NCBI RefSeq assembly: GCF_000767465.1 | Contig: NZ_CP009291.1 | Coordinates: 3,915,507 to 3,979,506, forward strand | Reading direction: 5' to 3' | Length of the DNA: 64,000 nt | Source of the DNA: Novosphingobium pentaromativorans US6-1 | Lineage (GTDB): Bacteria; Pseudomonadota; Alphaproteobacteria; Sphingomonadales; Sphingomonadaceae | Shown here: piece by piece, positions 18,373 to 27,120 of the stretch | Layout: every line of letters starts with the position of its first letter | How positions within the stretch are numbered: position 1 is the first letter of the stretch | The notes under the pieces: model-generated | What the model was told of the DNA's origin: nothing | What the model saw: only the letters and a program-made list of their open reading frames with translations | Database searches by the model: none | Made by a program: the position numbers and the translations under genes

Positions 18373-18398
18373 ATATAATCAGAGAAAGGAACCCAGCA

Positions 18399-18827
18399 AT
18401 GTCCATCAATGCTCTTTACAAGACCAGTGCAACGGCCACCGGCGGGCGCGACGCCAAGGCCGAAACCGACGACGGCAGCTTCTCGGTGAAGTTGGGAACG
18501 CCCAGGGAATTGGGCGGCAACGGCGACGGCAACAATCCCGAACAGCTCTTCGCATCCGGCTTTGCCGCGTGCTTTCTCAGCGCGATGAAGTTTGTCGCCT
18601 CGCAGGACAAGGACCTTCCGGCCGTTCCCGCCGACGCCAGCGTCAATGCCACGGTCGGCATCGGACCGCGCAGCGACAAGGGCTTTGGCCTGACCGTCGC
18701 GCTTGAAGTAAGCATGCCGGGCGTGGATCGCAGCGCCGTCGAAGCGCTCGTTGCGGAAGCGGACGCGGTATGCCCCTACAGCCATGCTACGCGCGGCAAT
18801 ATCGAGGTGACCCTCGCCGTCGCCTGA
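18399..18827 (+). CDS. ohr: Organic hydroperoxide resistance protein Ohr
   Basis: 142 residues of the Ohr/OsmC fold, a thiol peroxidase that reduces fatty-acid and other organic hydroperoxides with lipoyl-protein electrons. Both catalytic cysteines are present in context (FAACFLSAMKF and ADAVCPYSHATRGN), and the active-site arginine region follows LGTPRELGG. Start taken at ATG 18399 (MSINALYKTSATATGGRD), preceded by AGAAAGGA. The upstream in-frame ATG would add 11 residues inside the promoter. Confidence 0.96.
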   Translation: MSINALYKTSATATGGRDAKAETDDGSFSVKLGTPRELGGNGDGNNPEQLFASGFAACFLSAMKFVASQDKDLPAVPADASVNATVGIGPRSDKGFGLTVALEVSMPGVDRSAVEALVAEADAVCPYSHATRGNIEVTLAVA

Positions 18828-18844
18828 TGGCACCAGCGCAAGTG

Positions 18845-18879
18845 AAAGGGCCGGGCGGCGAAGGTCGCTCGGCCTTTTT
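18845..18879 (+). terminator. Terminator after ohr
   Basis: AAAGGGCCG / CGGCCTTT stem with one bulged base, followed by TTTTT. Confidence 0.65.
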
Positions 18880-19013
18880 CAATCATGGCGGATTGCGCCG
18901 GGAAGGGGCGACCGGTCCCTTTGGAGGTCGGCCAATATTCCTGCCCTTCGGTTGACTATTCCCTTTGCGGCCACGACCTTGTGCCCGACTTGATCCACCG
19001 GCAGGGGAATTCG

Positions 19014-19883
19014 ATGCCGTCACCAGCCTTTCATGCGCCCGATACCGTCGAGGGCGCTGTTGCACTCCTGTCCGGCGATCCCACCGCGCGGCCGCTCAGC
19101 GGCGGAACCGATCTGATCGTGCAGATGCGCTCGGGCCGGATCGCTCCAAGCGCGGTCGTCGACCTCAAGCGGATTGCGAGCCTCTCCGGCGTGCGGCGCG
19201 AAGGCGATGCTTTCGTGATCGGCGCGGCAACGCCGTGCACTGCGCTCAAGAATGATGCCGATCTGTGCGCCGCCTGGCCGGGCGTCGTCGAGGCGGCGAA
19301 CCTGATCGGCTCGGTGCAGGTCCGCAACCGCGCGACCATGGCCGGCAACTTGTGCAATGCATCACCCGCTGCAGACAGCGTCCCGGCTCTCGTCGCAGCC
19401 GGAGCTAGCTGCGTGGTCGCCGGGCCTGCGGGCATGCGCGAGGTTGCTGTGCAGGACATTCCCGTCTCTCCGGGCAGGACTTCACTGGCATCCGGCGAGT
19501 TCGTCGTCGAGTTCCGCCTCCCGGTTCGCGGTACGCGCGCGGCCGATGCCTACCTGCGCTCCATCCCGCGCACGGAGATGGACATTGCCGTCGTCGGTGT
19601 CGGCGCGAACATAGAACTCGATGCCGATGGGACCTGCACGGCGGCCAGCATAGCGCTCGGCGCGGTCGCGCCGACCGTCGTCCTGGTCGAGGCTGCCGGC
19701 GCGGCGCTGGTGGGAACCAGGCTCGAAGATGACGCGCTCGCATCCATGGTGGAGGCCGTGACGGCGGCCTGCGCCCCGATCGACGACAAGCGCGGGACCG
19801 TGGCCTATCGCAAGGCGATGGCCGGTGTTCTCGCCAAACGCACCGTGCAGATTGCTGCCCAGCGCGCAGGAGCGAAGGCATGA
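19014..19883 (+). CDS. Molybdenum hydroxylase FAD-binding subunit
   Basis: 289-residue medium subunit (CoxM/CutM family) of a xanthine-dehydrogenase-type enzyme. FAD motifs are TARPLSGGTDLIVQMRSG and the pyrophosphate-binding TMAGNLCNASPAADSVPAL. Start at ATG 19014 with AGGGGAATTC upstream; the longer ORF is not needed. Its stop overlaps the next start as ATGA. It moves electrons from the 2Fe-2S subunit to an acceptor. The order medium-small-large and the tight overlaps show one operon. The oxidised substrate is not evident. Confidence 0.93.
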   Translation: MPSPAFHAPDTVEGAVALLSGDPTARPLSGGTDLIVQMRSGRIAPSAVVDLKRIASLSGVRREGDAFVIGAATPCTALKNDADLCAAWPGVVEAANLIGSVQVRNRATMAGNLCNASPAADSVPALVAAGASCVVAGPAGMREVAVQDIPVSPGRTSLASGEFVVEFRLPVRGTRAADAYLRSIPRTEMDIAVVGVGANIELDADGTCTAASIALGAVAPTVVLVEAAGAALVGTRLEDDALASMVEAVTAACAPIDDKRGTVAYRKAMAGVLAKRTVQIAAQRAGAKA

Positions 19884-20368
19884 ACAGAATTCACGTCAAT
19901 TCCACGGTCAACGGCGATGCCACGCAATTCCTCTGCGATCCCGGCGCTTCGCTGCTCGATGTCCTTCGCGATACGCTCCACCTGACGGGTTCCAAGGAAG
20001 GCTGCGGCTCGGGCGACTGCGGGGCCTGCACGGTTGAGCTCGACGGCGAAATGGTCTGCTCCTGCCTTGTCCTCGCAGCCGAGGCGGAAGGACGCACCGT
20101 CGCCACGATCGAGGGCGTGGCCGAAGGTTCGGTGCTGCATCCCGTCCAGCAGAAATTCCTCGAGCATGCCGCGCTCCAGTGTGGTTTCTGCACGCCCGGG
20201 TTCATCGTTGCCGCCAAGTCGCTGCTCGATCGTAATCCGAATCCGACCGAGACCGAAGTGCGCTACTGGCTTGCGGGCAACCTGTGCCGCTGCACCGGCT
20301 ACGACAAGATCGTCCGTGCGGTCATGGATGCTGCGGCAGAACTGCGCCAGGAAAGGACGCCTGCATGA
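19880..20368 (+). CDS. Molybdenum hydroxylase 2Fe-2S subunit
   Basis: 162 residues (CoxS/CutS family) with both clusters: the plant-ferredoxin-type CGSGDCGACTV...C and the second, helical cluster CGFCTPG with LCRCTGY. It relays electrons from the molybdenum centre to FAD. ATGA overlaps on both sides (19880-19883 and 20365-20368) mean coupled translation with the FAD and molybdopterin subunits. Length is normal. Confidence 0.95.
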   Translation: MNRIHVNSTVNGDATQFLCDPGASLLDVLRDTLHLTGSKEGCGSGDCGACTVELDGEMVCSCLVLAAEAEGRTVATIEGVAEGSVLHPVQQKFLEHAALQCGFCTPGFIVAAKSLLDRNPNPTETEVRYWLAGNLCRCTGYDKIVRAVMDAAAELRQERTPA

Positions 20369-22623
20369 ACGCGCCCGACAAGATCCAGACATTCCGCCAT
20401 GTCGGCACGCGCCCGGTTCGCCCGGACGGGGTCGACAAGGTTACCGGCAAGGCCCTTTACGGAACAGACTTCAAGGCGCCGGGCATGCTCTGGGGCGCGA
20501 TCCTGCGCAGCCCGCATCCCCATGCCCGCATCGTGTCGATCGATACGCGCGCCGCCGAGAAGTTGAGCGGCGTCAAGGCCGTGGCAACGGGCAAGGACCT
20601 GCCGACGCTGGAATCGCTTGTCATGCACGTGGGCGAGGGTGCGTCCGACATCGTCGATATCTCGCACAACTGCCTCGCCTTCGACAAAGTCCTCTACGAA
20701 GGCCATGCGGTCGCGGCGGTGGCGGCGATCACACCGGAAATCGCGCGTGAGGCAGCGGCGCTGATCGCGGTTGACTACGAGGTCCTGCCGCATGTCCTCG
20801 GGCTGGATGAAGCGCTGGCCGACGATGCGCCGCTCATCCGGGAACCTGCCGAGGGGCGCTCGGAGGAGAAGCCCTCGAACGTTGCCATGGAGGTGACAAT
20901 GGGCAAGGGCGACGTGGAGGCCGCGCTTGCCGGTGCTGCGGCCGTCGTCAAGGGGCACTACACAATGGAGCCGGTGCACCAGGGCTATATCGAGCCCCAT
21001 GCCTGCGTCGCTTCGTGGAACGCAGATGGCCAGGCCCAGATCTGGTGTTCGAGCCAGGGGCACTTCATGATCCGCTCGCTCACGGCATCGGTGCTGGCAA
21101 TGGCGCAGTCGGACATTCGCGTGATGCCGCTGGAAATCGGCGGCGGGTTCGGGGGCAAGACTACTGTTTACCTGGAGCCGGTGGCGATGATTCTCTCGCG
21201 CAAGTCGGGCCGGCCGGTGCGCCTGGGGATGAGCCGCGAAGATGTCTTCCGGGCCACGGGGCCCGCGCCAGGTGCCGTCATCGATGTGCGCCTCGGGGCG
21301 GAAGCGGACGGGACGCTTGTCGCTGCCGAGGTGATCTTCAAGTATCATTCGGGTGCCTTTGCCGCGAACGATGCCGGGGCTGGCGTCGCCAGCGCCGTTG
21401 GCCACTACCGTATCGCCAATACACGGCTTTCCGGCATCCAGGTGCTGTGCAACCGGCCTGCTGCAAAGGCCTACCGCTCGCCGGGGGCGCCGCAGGTCAA
21501 TTTCGCAGTCGAAAGCGCGATCGACGAACTCGCGATCAAGCTCGGCATGGACCCTCTCGAACTGCGTCTCAGGAATGCGGCCCGGCCGGGCGACCTGCAG
21601 ACTTCGGGCCTGCCCTGGGGCGAGATCGGCTGGGTGCAGTGCCTGGAGGCCGCCAAGGCCCATCCACACTGGTCCGCGCCGCTCGGCCCCAACCAGGGGC
21701 GCGGCATCGCCGGCGGTTACTGGGGCAATTTCGGTGGTCCTTCCACCGTCAATCTCAGTGTCGCCGAGGACGGCACGTTCACTGTTGCAACCGGCAGCCC
21801 GGACATCGGCGGCAGCCGCGCCTCGATGGCGATCATGGCAGCAGAAGTACTGGAGGTTCCGTACGAGCAGGTCCGCTGCATCGTGGCCGACACGGCGTCG
21901 ATCGGGGTGTCTTTCGTCACGGTAGGCAGCCGTACCACTTTTGCGACAGGCATGGCCACGGTCGAAGCAGCCAGGGACGTGAAGCGCCTCATGTGCGAGC
22001 GCGCCGCGCGAACCTGGCAGGTTGCCGACGAGAATGTCGAATGGCGCGAGGGCCATGCTGTGTGCATCGCCGGCGAAAAGCAGGGCGAGAAGATGAGCGC
22101 GGCGCAGATCGCCGGCAGTTCACTGCACTCGGGCGGACCGATTGCCGTAACTTCGGCGTTGAGCGCCAAGGGCTGGCTGCCGGGCTTCGGATTCCATATC
22201 TGTGACGTTGAGGTCGATCCGGAAACCGGCCATGTCGCAGTCGTGCGCTACACCGCCGTGCAGGATGTCGGACGCGCGATCCATGCCGACTATGTCGAAG
22301 GCCAGATCCAGGGCGGCGTTGCCCAGGGCATCGGCTGGGCACTGAACGAGACTTACATCTACAACAAGGATGGCAAGCTCGAAAATCCGGGCTTCCTCGA
22401 TTATCGCATGCCGGTCGCATCGGACATGCCGATGATCGACACGGTCATGGTCGAAGTGCCCAATCCCGAGCACCCCTACGGGGTAAAAGGTGTGGGCGAA
22501 GTGCCGATCGTGCCGCCGCTCGCCGCCGTTGCCAACGCGGTGCACGCCGCCACCGGCAAGCGGATGCGTTCGCTGCCGATGTCGCCGGACAAGGTCCATG
22601 CCGCGCTTCATGGCGACAGGTGA
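20365..22623 (+). CDS. Molybdenum hydroxylase molybdopterin subunit
   Basis: 752-residue large catalytic subunit. It begins MNAPDKIQTFRHVG (ATG 20365) and then the hammerhead domain starting VDKVTGKALYGTDFK. Molybdenum-site motifs are GGGFGGKT, the YRSPGAPQ loop, QGGVAQGIGWALNE and the catalytic base Glu in YGVKGVGEVP. Cytoplasmic; no Tat signal. The family includes CO dehydrogenase, 4-hydroxybenzoyl-CoA reductase and N-heterocycle hydroxylases; the active-site loop does not let me choose. No XdhC/CoxI-type maturation factor follows; instead two small genes do. Confidence 0.93.
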   Translation: MNAPDKIQTFRHVGTRPVRPDGVDKVTGKALYGTDFKAPGMLWGAILRSPHPHARIVSIDTRAAEKLSGVKAVATGKDLPTLESLVMHVGEGASDIVDISHNCLAFDKVLYEGHAVAAVAAITPEIAREAAALIAVDYEVLPHVLGLDEALADDAPLIREPAEGRSEEKPSNVAMEVTMGKGDVEAALAGAAAVVKGHYTMEPVHQGYIEPHACVASWNADGQAQIWCSSQGHFMIRSLTASVLAMAQSDIRVMPLEIGGGFGGKTTVYLEPVAMILSRKSGRPVRLGMSREDVFRATGPAPGAVIDVRLGAEADGTLVAAEVIFKYHSGAFAANDAGAGVASAVGHYRIANTRLSGIQVLCNRPAAKAYRSPGAPQVNFAVESAIDELAIKLGMDPLELRLRNAARPGDLQTSGLPWGEIGWVQCLEAAKAHPHWSAPLGPNQGRGIAGGYWGNFGGPSTVNLSVAEDGTFTVATGSPDIGGSRASMAIMAAEVLEVPYEQVRCIVADTASIGVSFVTVGSRTTFATGMATVEAARDVKRLMCERAARTWQVADENVEWREGHAVCIAGEKQGEKMSAAQIAGSSLHSGGPIAVTSALSAKGWLPGFGFHICDVEVDPETGHVAVVRYTAVQDVGRAIHADYVEGQIQGGVAQGIGWALNETYIYNKDGKLENPGFLDYRMPVASDMPMIDTVMVEVPNPEHPYGVKGVGEVPIVPPLAAVANAVHAATGKRMRSLPMSPDKVHAALHGDR

Positions 22624-22629
22624 GCGCAG

Positions 22630-22884
22630 GTGAGTGCCTCGCCCTTGCGCATCGTGATCATGCCGCCCTTCGACAAGGAGTTCTTCGGTGCCGAGCGGCT
22701 GTCGATCGATGCGGGAAATCTCTTCGAGCTTGTCGAGAAGCTCGACGCGCAAGCGGCCGGCTTCGCGAGGATCGCCGGGGCGCGCGTGCATCTCGCGGTC
22801 GATGGCGTGCTCGAAACCGACTGGACCCGTCCACTCGCCGATGCCAGCGAAGTGATCGTGTTGCCGCGCGTCGGGGGAGGGTAG
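22630..22884 (+). CDS. MoaD/ThiS-like sulfur carrier
   Basis: 84 residues from GTG 22630. Starts with a beta strand (LRIVIMPPF), has a helix (NLFELVEKLDAQA), then VHLAVDGVLE and the late strand EVIVLPRVGGG, ending in a Gly-Gly tail. That is the beta-grasp layout of MoaD/ThiS proteins, whose C-terminal GG becomes a thiocarboxylate donating sulfur. Six nt after the molybdenum hydroxylase, so it may supply molybdopterin sulfur specifically for this enzyme or act with another sulfur pathway (inference). No MoaE partner or activating enzyme is next to it. Confidence 0.7.
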   Translation: MSASPLRIVIMPPFDKEFFGAERLSIDAGNLFELVEKLDAQAAGFARIAGARVHLAVDGVLETDWTRPLADASEVIVLPRVGGG

Positions 22885-22888
22885 GATC

Positions 22889-23203
22889 ATGGGCGTGACC
22901 TTGCAGTTCACCCGGATGGAGCCCTTCGGCGTCGAGATCCTGAGCGACTTGTCCCGGCCTTTCGGTCCGTCCGAGGCGTTTCACTTCCGGGACCTTTTCG
23001 GCAATCACGGCGTGGTCCTGGCACGCGGGGCTGCACTTTCGCAGGAGCGCCGTGACGAACTGCTTTCCCTGCTTGGCGACAAGGCTCGCCTGTCTCCCGC
23101 CGGGCCCGCGCAGTTCACGAACGCAGACGGAGTCGTCCTTGAACTGGTATCGCAGGCGGTCGATTTCCTCGTCTGGGACGAGGCGACGCTGACGGGTTCG
23201 TGA
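22889..23203 (+). CDS. Short TauD/TfdA N-terminus-like protein
   Basis: 104 residues. FGVEILSDLSRPFGPSEAFHFRDLFGNHGVVLARGAALSQERRDELLSLLG resembles the first ~60 residues of alpha-ketoglutarate-dependent taurine-type dioxygenases (ligand-independent N-terminal segment). The iron-binding HxD...H and the rest of the jelly roll are absent, so it cannot be an active dioxygenase. It has a good GGGAGGGTAGG site and follows the MoaD-like gene by 4 nt, so it is expressed with the operon rather than being debris. Function unknown. Confidence 0.6.
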   Translation: MGVTLQFTRMEPFGVEILSDLSRPFGPSEAFHFRDLFGNHGVVLARGAALSQERRDELLSLLGDKARLSPAGPAQFTNADGVVLELVSQAVDFLVWDEATLTGS

Positions 23204-23221
23204 CTTCCGCTCGCTGCCGGT

Positions 23222-23611
23222 TCAGAATGCGCGCGAGGTCAGGACGCAGCGCATTTCCATCTCCTTGCCGGCATCGTCGACCTGGCGCAGGAATCCGGTC
23301 GAGACGCGGCGGAACTTCAGTCCCTTGAGCTTGCCGCCGGTCATCACCACCCGGTCTCCGGTATAAAGATAGCTGCCGCGCACACCGCTCGCCTTGTAAT
23401 TGGAAGCATTGACCACCCGGAAGGCATAGTCGGGCAGTTCCTTGCCCCTGGGGCCGCTGGCATCGCCGGGCAGTTCGCAGGTGTAGTTGCCAAGCGTGAG
23501 CGTGCCCACCGGGCCGCCTGGCACCGGGGGCGGAGGGGTCTCGGCGCTCGCACATGCAGCAAGGGTGCAGGCGGCCACCAGGCCGGCGACGATTCCGGGT
23601 GCGTGTTTCAT
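23222..23611 (-). CDS. Small conserved-type lipoprotein
   Basis: 129 residues. Signal peptide with lipobox TLAAC (Cys20), then a Pro-rich linker and a compact domain (LTLGNYTCELPGD, YAFRVVNASNYKASGVRGSYLYTGDRVVMTGGKLKGLKFRRV, EMRCVLTSRAF) with two cysteines that could form a disulfide. No family recognised. It converges on the molybdenum hydroxylase operon and is divergent from efp. Confidence 0.75.
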   Translation of the reverse strand: MKHAPGIVAGLVAACTLAACASAETPPPPVPGGPVGTLTLGNYTCELPGDASGPRGKELPDYAFRVVNASNYKASGVRGSYLYTGDRVVMTGGKLKGLKFRRVSTGFLRQVDDAGKEMEMRCVLTSRAF

Positions 23612-23732
23612 GGCAACCGGCTAGCATCGGCGCGAAGCAATTGCCACAAGGACCGAGCTTCGCTAAGGGCGCATCCTTTCCCGGCCACGCGTGGGCCGGA
23701 ACCAGGCTCTTTCCCATCGAAGGCATCAACCC

Positions 23733-24296
23733 ATGAAGATCAGCGGCGTCGACATTCGTCCCGGCAACATTCTCGAATACGAAAACGGCATCTGGAAAGT
23801 TGCGAAGACGCAGCACACCCAGCCGGGCAAGGGCGGTGCCTTCATGCAGGTCGAGATGAAGAACCTCATCGATGGCCGCAAGACCAACGTGCGCTTCCGC
23901 AGCGCCGACACGGTCGAGAAGGTTCGCCTCGACACCAAGGACTTCCAGTTCCTCTACGCCGAAGGCGACCAGTTGGTGTTCATGGACATCGAGAGCTACG
24001 AGCAGATCCAGCTCCCCGCCGACCTGCTCGGCGATGCCGCCGCGTTCCTGCAGGACGGCATGCAGGTTCTTCTCGAGCTTTGGGAAGAGCGCCCGATCTC
24101 CGTGCAGCTTCCCGAGCAGGTCGAGGCCATCATCGTCGAGGCCGACGCCGTGGTGAAGGGCCAGACCGCTTCGTCGAGCTACAAGCCGGCGGTTCTCGAC
24201 AATGGCGTGCGCGTCATGGTTCCGCCGCACATCGAAAGCGGCACCCGCATCGTCGTCGACGTCTACGAGAAGGCCTACGTCCGCAAGGCGGACTGA
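23733..24296 (+). CDS. efp: Elongation factor P
   Basis: 187 residues, three beta-barrel domains; rescues ribosomes stalled at polyproline. The domain I loop TQPGKGGAF places Lys33 where modification occurs in many EF-Ps. The C-terminal signature [25 protein letters not shown] is standard. Start at ATG 23733; the longer in-frame ATG lies in the upstream gap. Followed 33 nt later by the inositol monophosphatase, in the same direction, as is common in sphingomonads. Confidence 0.97.
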   Translation: MKISGVDIRPGNILEYENGIWKVAKTQHTQPGKGGAFMQVEMKNLIDGRKTNVRFRSADTVEKVRLDTKDFQFLYAEGDQLVFMDIESYEQIQLPADLLGDAAAFLQDGMQVLLELWEERPISVQLPEQVEAIIVEADAVVKGQTASSSYKPAVLDNGVRVMVPPHIESGTRIVVDVYEKAYVRKAD

Positions 24297-24329
24297 TTCC
24301 TTCCCGGCAAGTACAAGGTAGTTAGAAAC

Positions 24330-25151
24330 ATGGCCGCAATTTCCGGTCTCATCCGCGTCATGGAAAAGGCGGCCCGCAAGGCGGGCGCCCGCCTGCGCCG
24401 TGACTTCGGCGAAATCGAGCACCTGCAGGTGAGCCGCAAGGGGCCTTCGGACTTCGTGTCCAAGGCCGACCAGGCTGCCGAGCGCACCATCTGGGACGAG
24501 CTCAAGGCCGCGCGCCCGGACTGGGGTTTCCTGTTCGAGGAAGCCGGCGAGATCGAGGGCGACCCGACCAAGCCGCGCTTCATCGTCGACCCGCTCGACG
24601 GTACCACGAACTTCCTGCACGGCATGCCGCACTTCGCGGTTTCGATCGCGGTGCAGGAACCGCGCCTCGACGGCCGGGGCTGGGGCGAAGTGACCGCCGG
24701 TATCGTCTACCAGCCGATCACCGATGAGAGCTTCTGGGCGGAAAAGTCGCGCGGCGCCTGGCTGCACGACCGCCGCTTGCGGGTATCCTCGCGTCGTCAC
24801 CTCGACGAGAGCCTGATCGCCACGGGCATTCCCTTCGCCAACAAGGGCGATGCCGGAGAGTGGACCAAGATCTACCACGGCCTTGCCCCGCAGGTTGCGG
24901 GCATCCGCCGCTTCGGTTCGGCCGCGCTCGACCTCGCGTGGGTAGCCGCGGGCCGCTACGAGGGGTTCTGGGAATCCGATCTCAGCCCGTGGGATACGGC
25001 GGCCGGCTGCCTGCTCGTACGCGAGGCGGGCGGCTTCGTTTCCGACTACAAGGGCCGTTCGCTGCCGATCTGCGACAGTGAGGTCCTGGCCGGCAACGAT
25101 GCGCTGCATACGCGCCTGCACAAGATCCTGGTGACCTCGCTCAAGGCCTGA
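24330..25151 (+). CDS. suhB: Inositol monophosphatase (SuhB-like)
   Basis: 273-residue Mg-dependent phosphatase. Metal-site motifs are FEEAGEIEG, IVDPLDGTTNF and the C-terminal ESDLSPWDTAAGCLLVREAGG. It dephosphorylates inositol-1-phosphate and similar substrates; SuhB also acts in rRNA transcription complexes in enterobacteria, which cannot be judged here. Full length. Ends at a strong terminator. Confidence 0.93.
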   Translation: MAAISGLIRVMEKAARKAGARLRRDFGEIEHLQVSRKGPSDFVSKADQAAERTIWDELKAARPDWGFLFEEAGEIEGDPTKPRFIVDPLDGTTNFLHGMPHFAVSIAVQEPRLDGRGWGEVTAGIVYQPITDESFWAEKSRGAWLHDRRLRVSSRRHLDESLIATGIPFANKGDAGEWTKIYHGLAPQVAGIRRFGSAALDLAWVAAGRYEGFWESDLSPWDTAAGCLLVREAGGFVSDYKGRSLPICDSEVLAGNDALHTRLHKILVTSLKA

Positions 25152-25173
25152 TCCGTCCCGGACATCGATCAAG

Positions 25174-25229
25174 GGGCAAGCAGCGGGCAGGCCGTGCAAG
25201 TAACGGCCGCCATGCTGCTTGCCCTTTTT
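25174..25229 (+). terminator. Terminator after efp-suhB
   Basis: Perfect 11-bp stem GGGCAAGCAGC / GCTGCTTGCCC followed by TTTTT, with an inner GGCCGT/ACGGCC stem in the 29-nt loop. Confidence 0.85.
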
Positions 25230-25308
25230 CGCAATTAGTTAAGGCGCAAGGCACCTGCGTACTTGAATGCTGCAAGACCTGCGGCTAAGCGTCGCCGGCT
25301 CATCCCGT

Positions 25309-25392
25309 GCCCCTGTGGCGGAATGGTAGACGCGAACGACTCAAAATCGTTTGTCGCAAGACGTGCCCGTTCGAGTCGGGCCAGGGGCACCA
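25309..25392 (+). tRNA. tRNA-Leu (CAA)
   Basis: Acceptor stem GCCCCTG / CAGGGGC, discriminator A and encoded CCA. The anticodon arm AACGA-CTCAAAA-TCGTT gives anticodon CAA. It has the long class II variable arm (TGTCGCAAGACG region) and the TTCGAGTC T-loop. All expected elements are present. Confidence 0.97.
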
Positions 25393-25489
25393 CCGCGGAA
25401 TTCCGCGCGGCGACCACGCAACTGCGGCCGGATGGCTTTTCCAACCAAGACCCTTGCGACTTTGGTAGGCAAGCCATAGCCTTGTCTTC

Positions 25490-26827
25490 ATGAGGAAATC
25501 GCTGCTTACGGCCGCAACGCTCGGCCCCCTCGTTTCCGTCGCCCTGGCTACTTGCGTCACGCCGGCCGCCGCGGAGCCTGTTTCCGATTCGATCGCGCGG
25601 GACATGCCGGGCCTCATGGCGATCTACCGCGATCTCCATGCCCATCCCGAACTCAGCTACCAGGAAGTGCGCAGCGCCAAGGTCATGGCCGATGCGGCGC
25701 GCAAGGCCGGTTTCGAGGTGACGGAGAAAGTCGGCAAGACGGGTATCGTCGCCGTCCTGAAGAACGGCGAGGGGCCGACGGTCCTGATTCGCGCCGACAT
25801 GGACGGCCTTCCGGTGACCGAGCAGACCGGATTGCCTTTCGCCTCGAAGGAGCGCGGTGTCTCAACCGCAGGGGTGGAGAGCGGCATCATGCATGCCTGT
25901 GGCCACGATACGCACATGACCGCCTGGATAGAGACCGCGCGGCTCATGGCAGCGCGCAAGGGCGAGTGGTCGGGCACGCTGGTCATGATCGGGCAACCGG
26001 CCGAGGAAGTCGGCACCGGCGCCACGTCCATGCTGGAAGACGGTCTCTACACGCGCTTTGCGAAGCCCGACTACACACTGGCGTTCCACGATACGCCCGA
26101 ACTGCCTTCGGGCGTGGTCGGCGCAGCCAAGGGCTGGGCTCTCGCCAATGTCGATTCGGTCGACATCCTGGTAAAGGGCGTGGGCGGTCACGGTGCCTAT
26201 CCGCATACCACCAGGGATCCCATCGTGCTGGCCAGTGCCATCGTGATGAAGCTTCAGACATTGGCGAGCCGGGAAAGCGACCCGCTCGACCCGGTGGTTG
26301 TCACGGTCGGTTCGTTCCATGCCGGCACCAAGCACAACATCATTTCCGACCAGGCCAAGCTGGAACTCACCGTGCGCAGTTTCTCGGACGAGACCCGCCA
26401 GAAGCTGCTTTCCGGCATCAAGCGCATCGTCCAGGGCGAAGCGATTGCTTCCGGCATCCCCGAAGACCTGATGCCGGTGGTTTCGGTAAAGCAGAACTAC
26501 ACCCGATCCACCTACAATTCGCCCGAGTTCACCGAGCAGGCGATCTCCTACCTGCAGGACAAGATGGGCAAGGACCGGGCGCTGCTCACCCCGCCTGTGA
26601 TGGGCGGGGAAGACTTCGGTGAGTTCCGCCGGGCCGATGAAGACCATATCAAGTCGGTCATCTTCTGGGTCGGCGGTTCATCGCCGGAAAAGATCGCTGC
26701 CGCTAAGTCCGGCGGAGCGCCGCTTCCCTCGCTGCACAGCCCGTTCTGGGCGCCGGAGGCGGACAAGGTGGTGGGTGCAGGTTCGCAGGCCCTGACACTC
26801 ACGGCCTTGCGGTTGATGGCCAGGTAG
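25490..26827 (+). CDS. Secreted M20-family amidohydrolase
   Basis: 445 residues with an N-terminal signal peptide (MRKSLLTAATLGPLVSVALA...AAA-EP). M20D-type metallohydrolase, like hippurate or N-acyl-amino-acid hydrolases: DLHAHPELSYQE, ADMDGLPV, HACGHDTHMTAW, the catalytic Glu in QPAEEVGTG, and GGEDF near the end. The lid domain (HGAYPHTTRDP) is present. Export to the periplasm suggests a scavenging role for N-acylated amino acids or peptides; substrate not determined. Lone gene after the tRNA. Confidence 0.9.
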   Translation: MRKSLLTAATLGPLVSVALATCVTPAAAEPVSDSIARDMPGLMAIYRDLHAHPELSYQEVRSAKVMADAARKAGFEVTEKVGKTGIVAVLKNGEGPTVLIRADMDGLPVTEQTGLPFASKERGVSTAGVESGIMHACGHDTHMTAWIETARLMAARKGEWSGTLVMIGQPAEEVGTGATSMLEDGLYTRFAKPDYTLAFHDTPELPSGVVGAAKGWALANVDSVDILVKGVGGHGAYPHTTRDPIVLASAIVMKLQTLASRESDPLDPVVVTVGSFHAGTKHNIISDQAKLELTVRSFSDETRQKLLSGIKRIVQGEAIASGIPEDLMPVVSVKQNYTRSTYNSPEFTEQAISYLQDKMGKDRALLTPPVMGGEDFGEFRRADEDHIKSVIFWVGGSSPEKIAAAKSGGAPLPSLHSPFWAPEADKVVGAGSQALTLTALRLMAR

Positions 26828-27022
26828 GGCGCGCCGGGCACGGGGACCGCGCCGGTTAACCAAGGTTTCGCGGCCGCGGCCCGATGTTTCCGGGCACAGG
26901 AGCAGGCGCTGGCAAGTCAGGGCGAGGGGCCTCGAGGAAGGGCCACTGTAATCTTCGCCGACACTGCGCGGCGTTAAATCGAGAAATTGCAAGAAACTCG
27001 GCGCCGCCGACGTGCATTCGAT

Positions 27023-27049
27023 TGTCGGCCACTGTCAGTTTTACCGACA
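27023..27049. promoter_or_regulatory. Inverted repeat upstream of epsB
   Basis: TGTCGG (27023-27028) and CCGACA (27044-27049), with another CCGACA near 26958. A possible regulator site for the XrtA block. I do not find a sigma-54 -24/-12 element next to it, although PrsR is a sigma-54-type activator. Confidence 0.3.
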
Positions 27050-27120
27050 TTTTACGCCTTTGCCTTAGTCAAGGCTCTCGAAGCCCCCCGTTCGGCCTTT
27101 GAGAGTGGTTCGATGCGACG

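Noticed and set aside
22889..23203. Active TauD dioxygenase
   Set aside because: Too short; no HxD...H iron site, so only N-terminal similarity is claimed.
24525..24560. Altered metal site in inositol monophosphatase (EEAGE)
   Set aside because: Equivalent to the EESGE form seen in SuhB; not unusual.
23115..25199. 694-residue minus-strand ORF
   Set aside because: Lies opposite efp and suhB, both clearly real; no domain is recognisable.
26940..27120. Sigma-54 -24/-12 promoter before epsB
   Set aside because: TTGC-type -12 boxes occur, but no GG at the required distance upstream.
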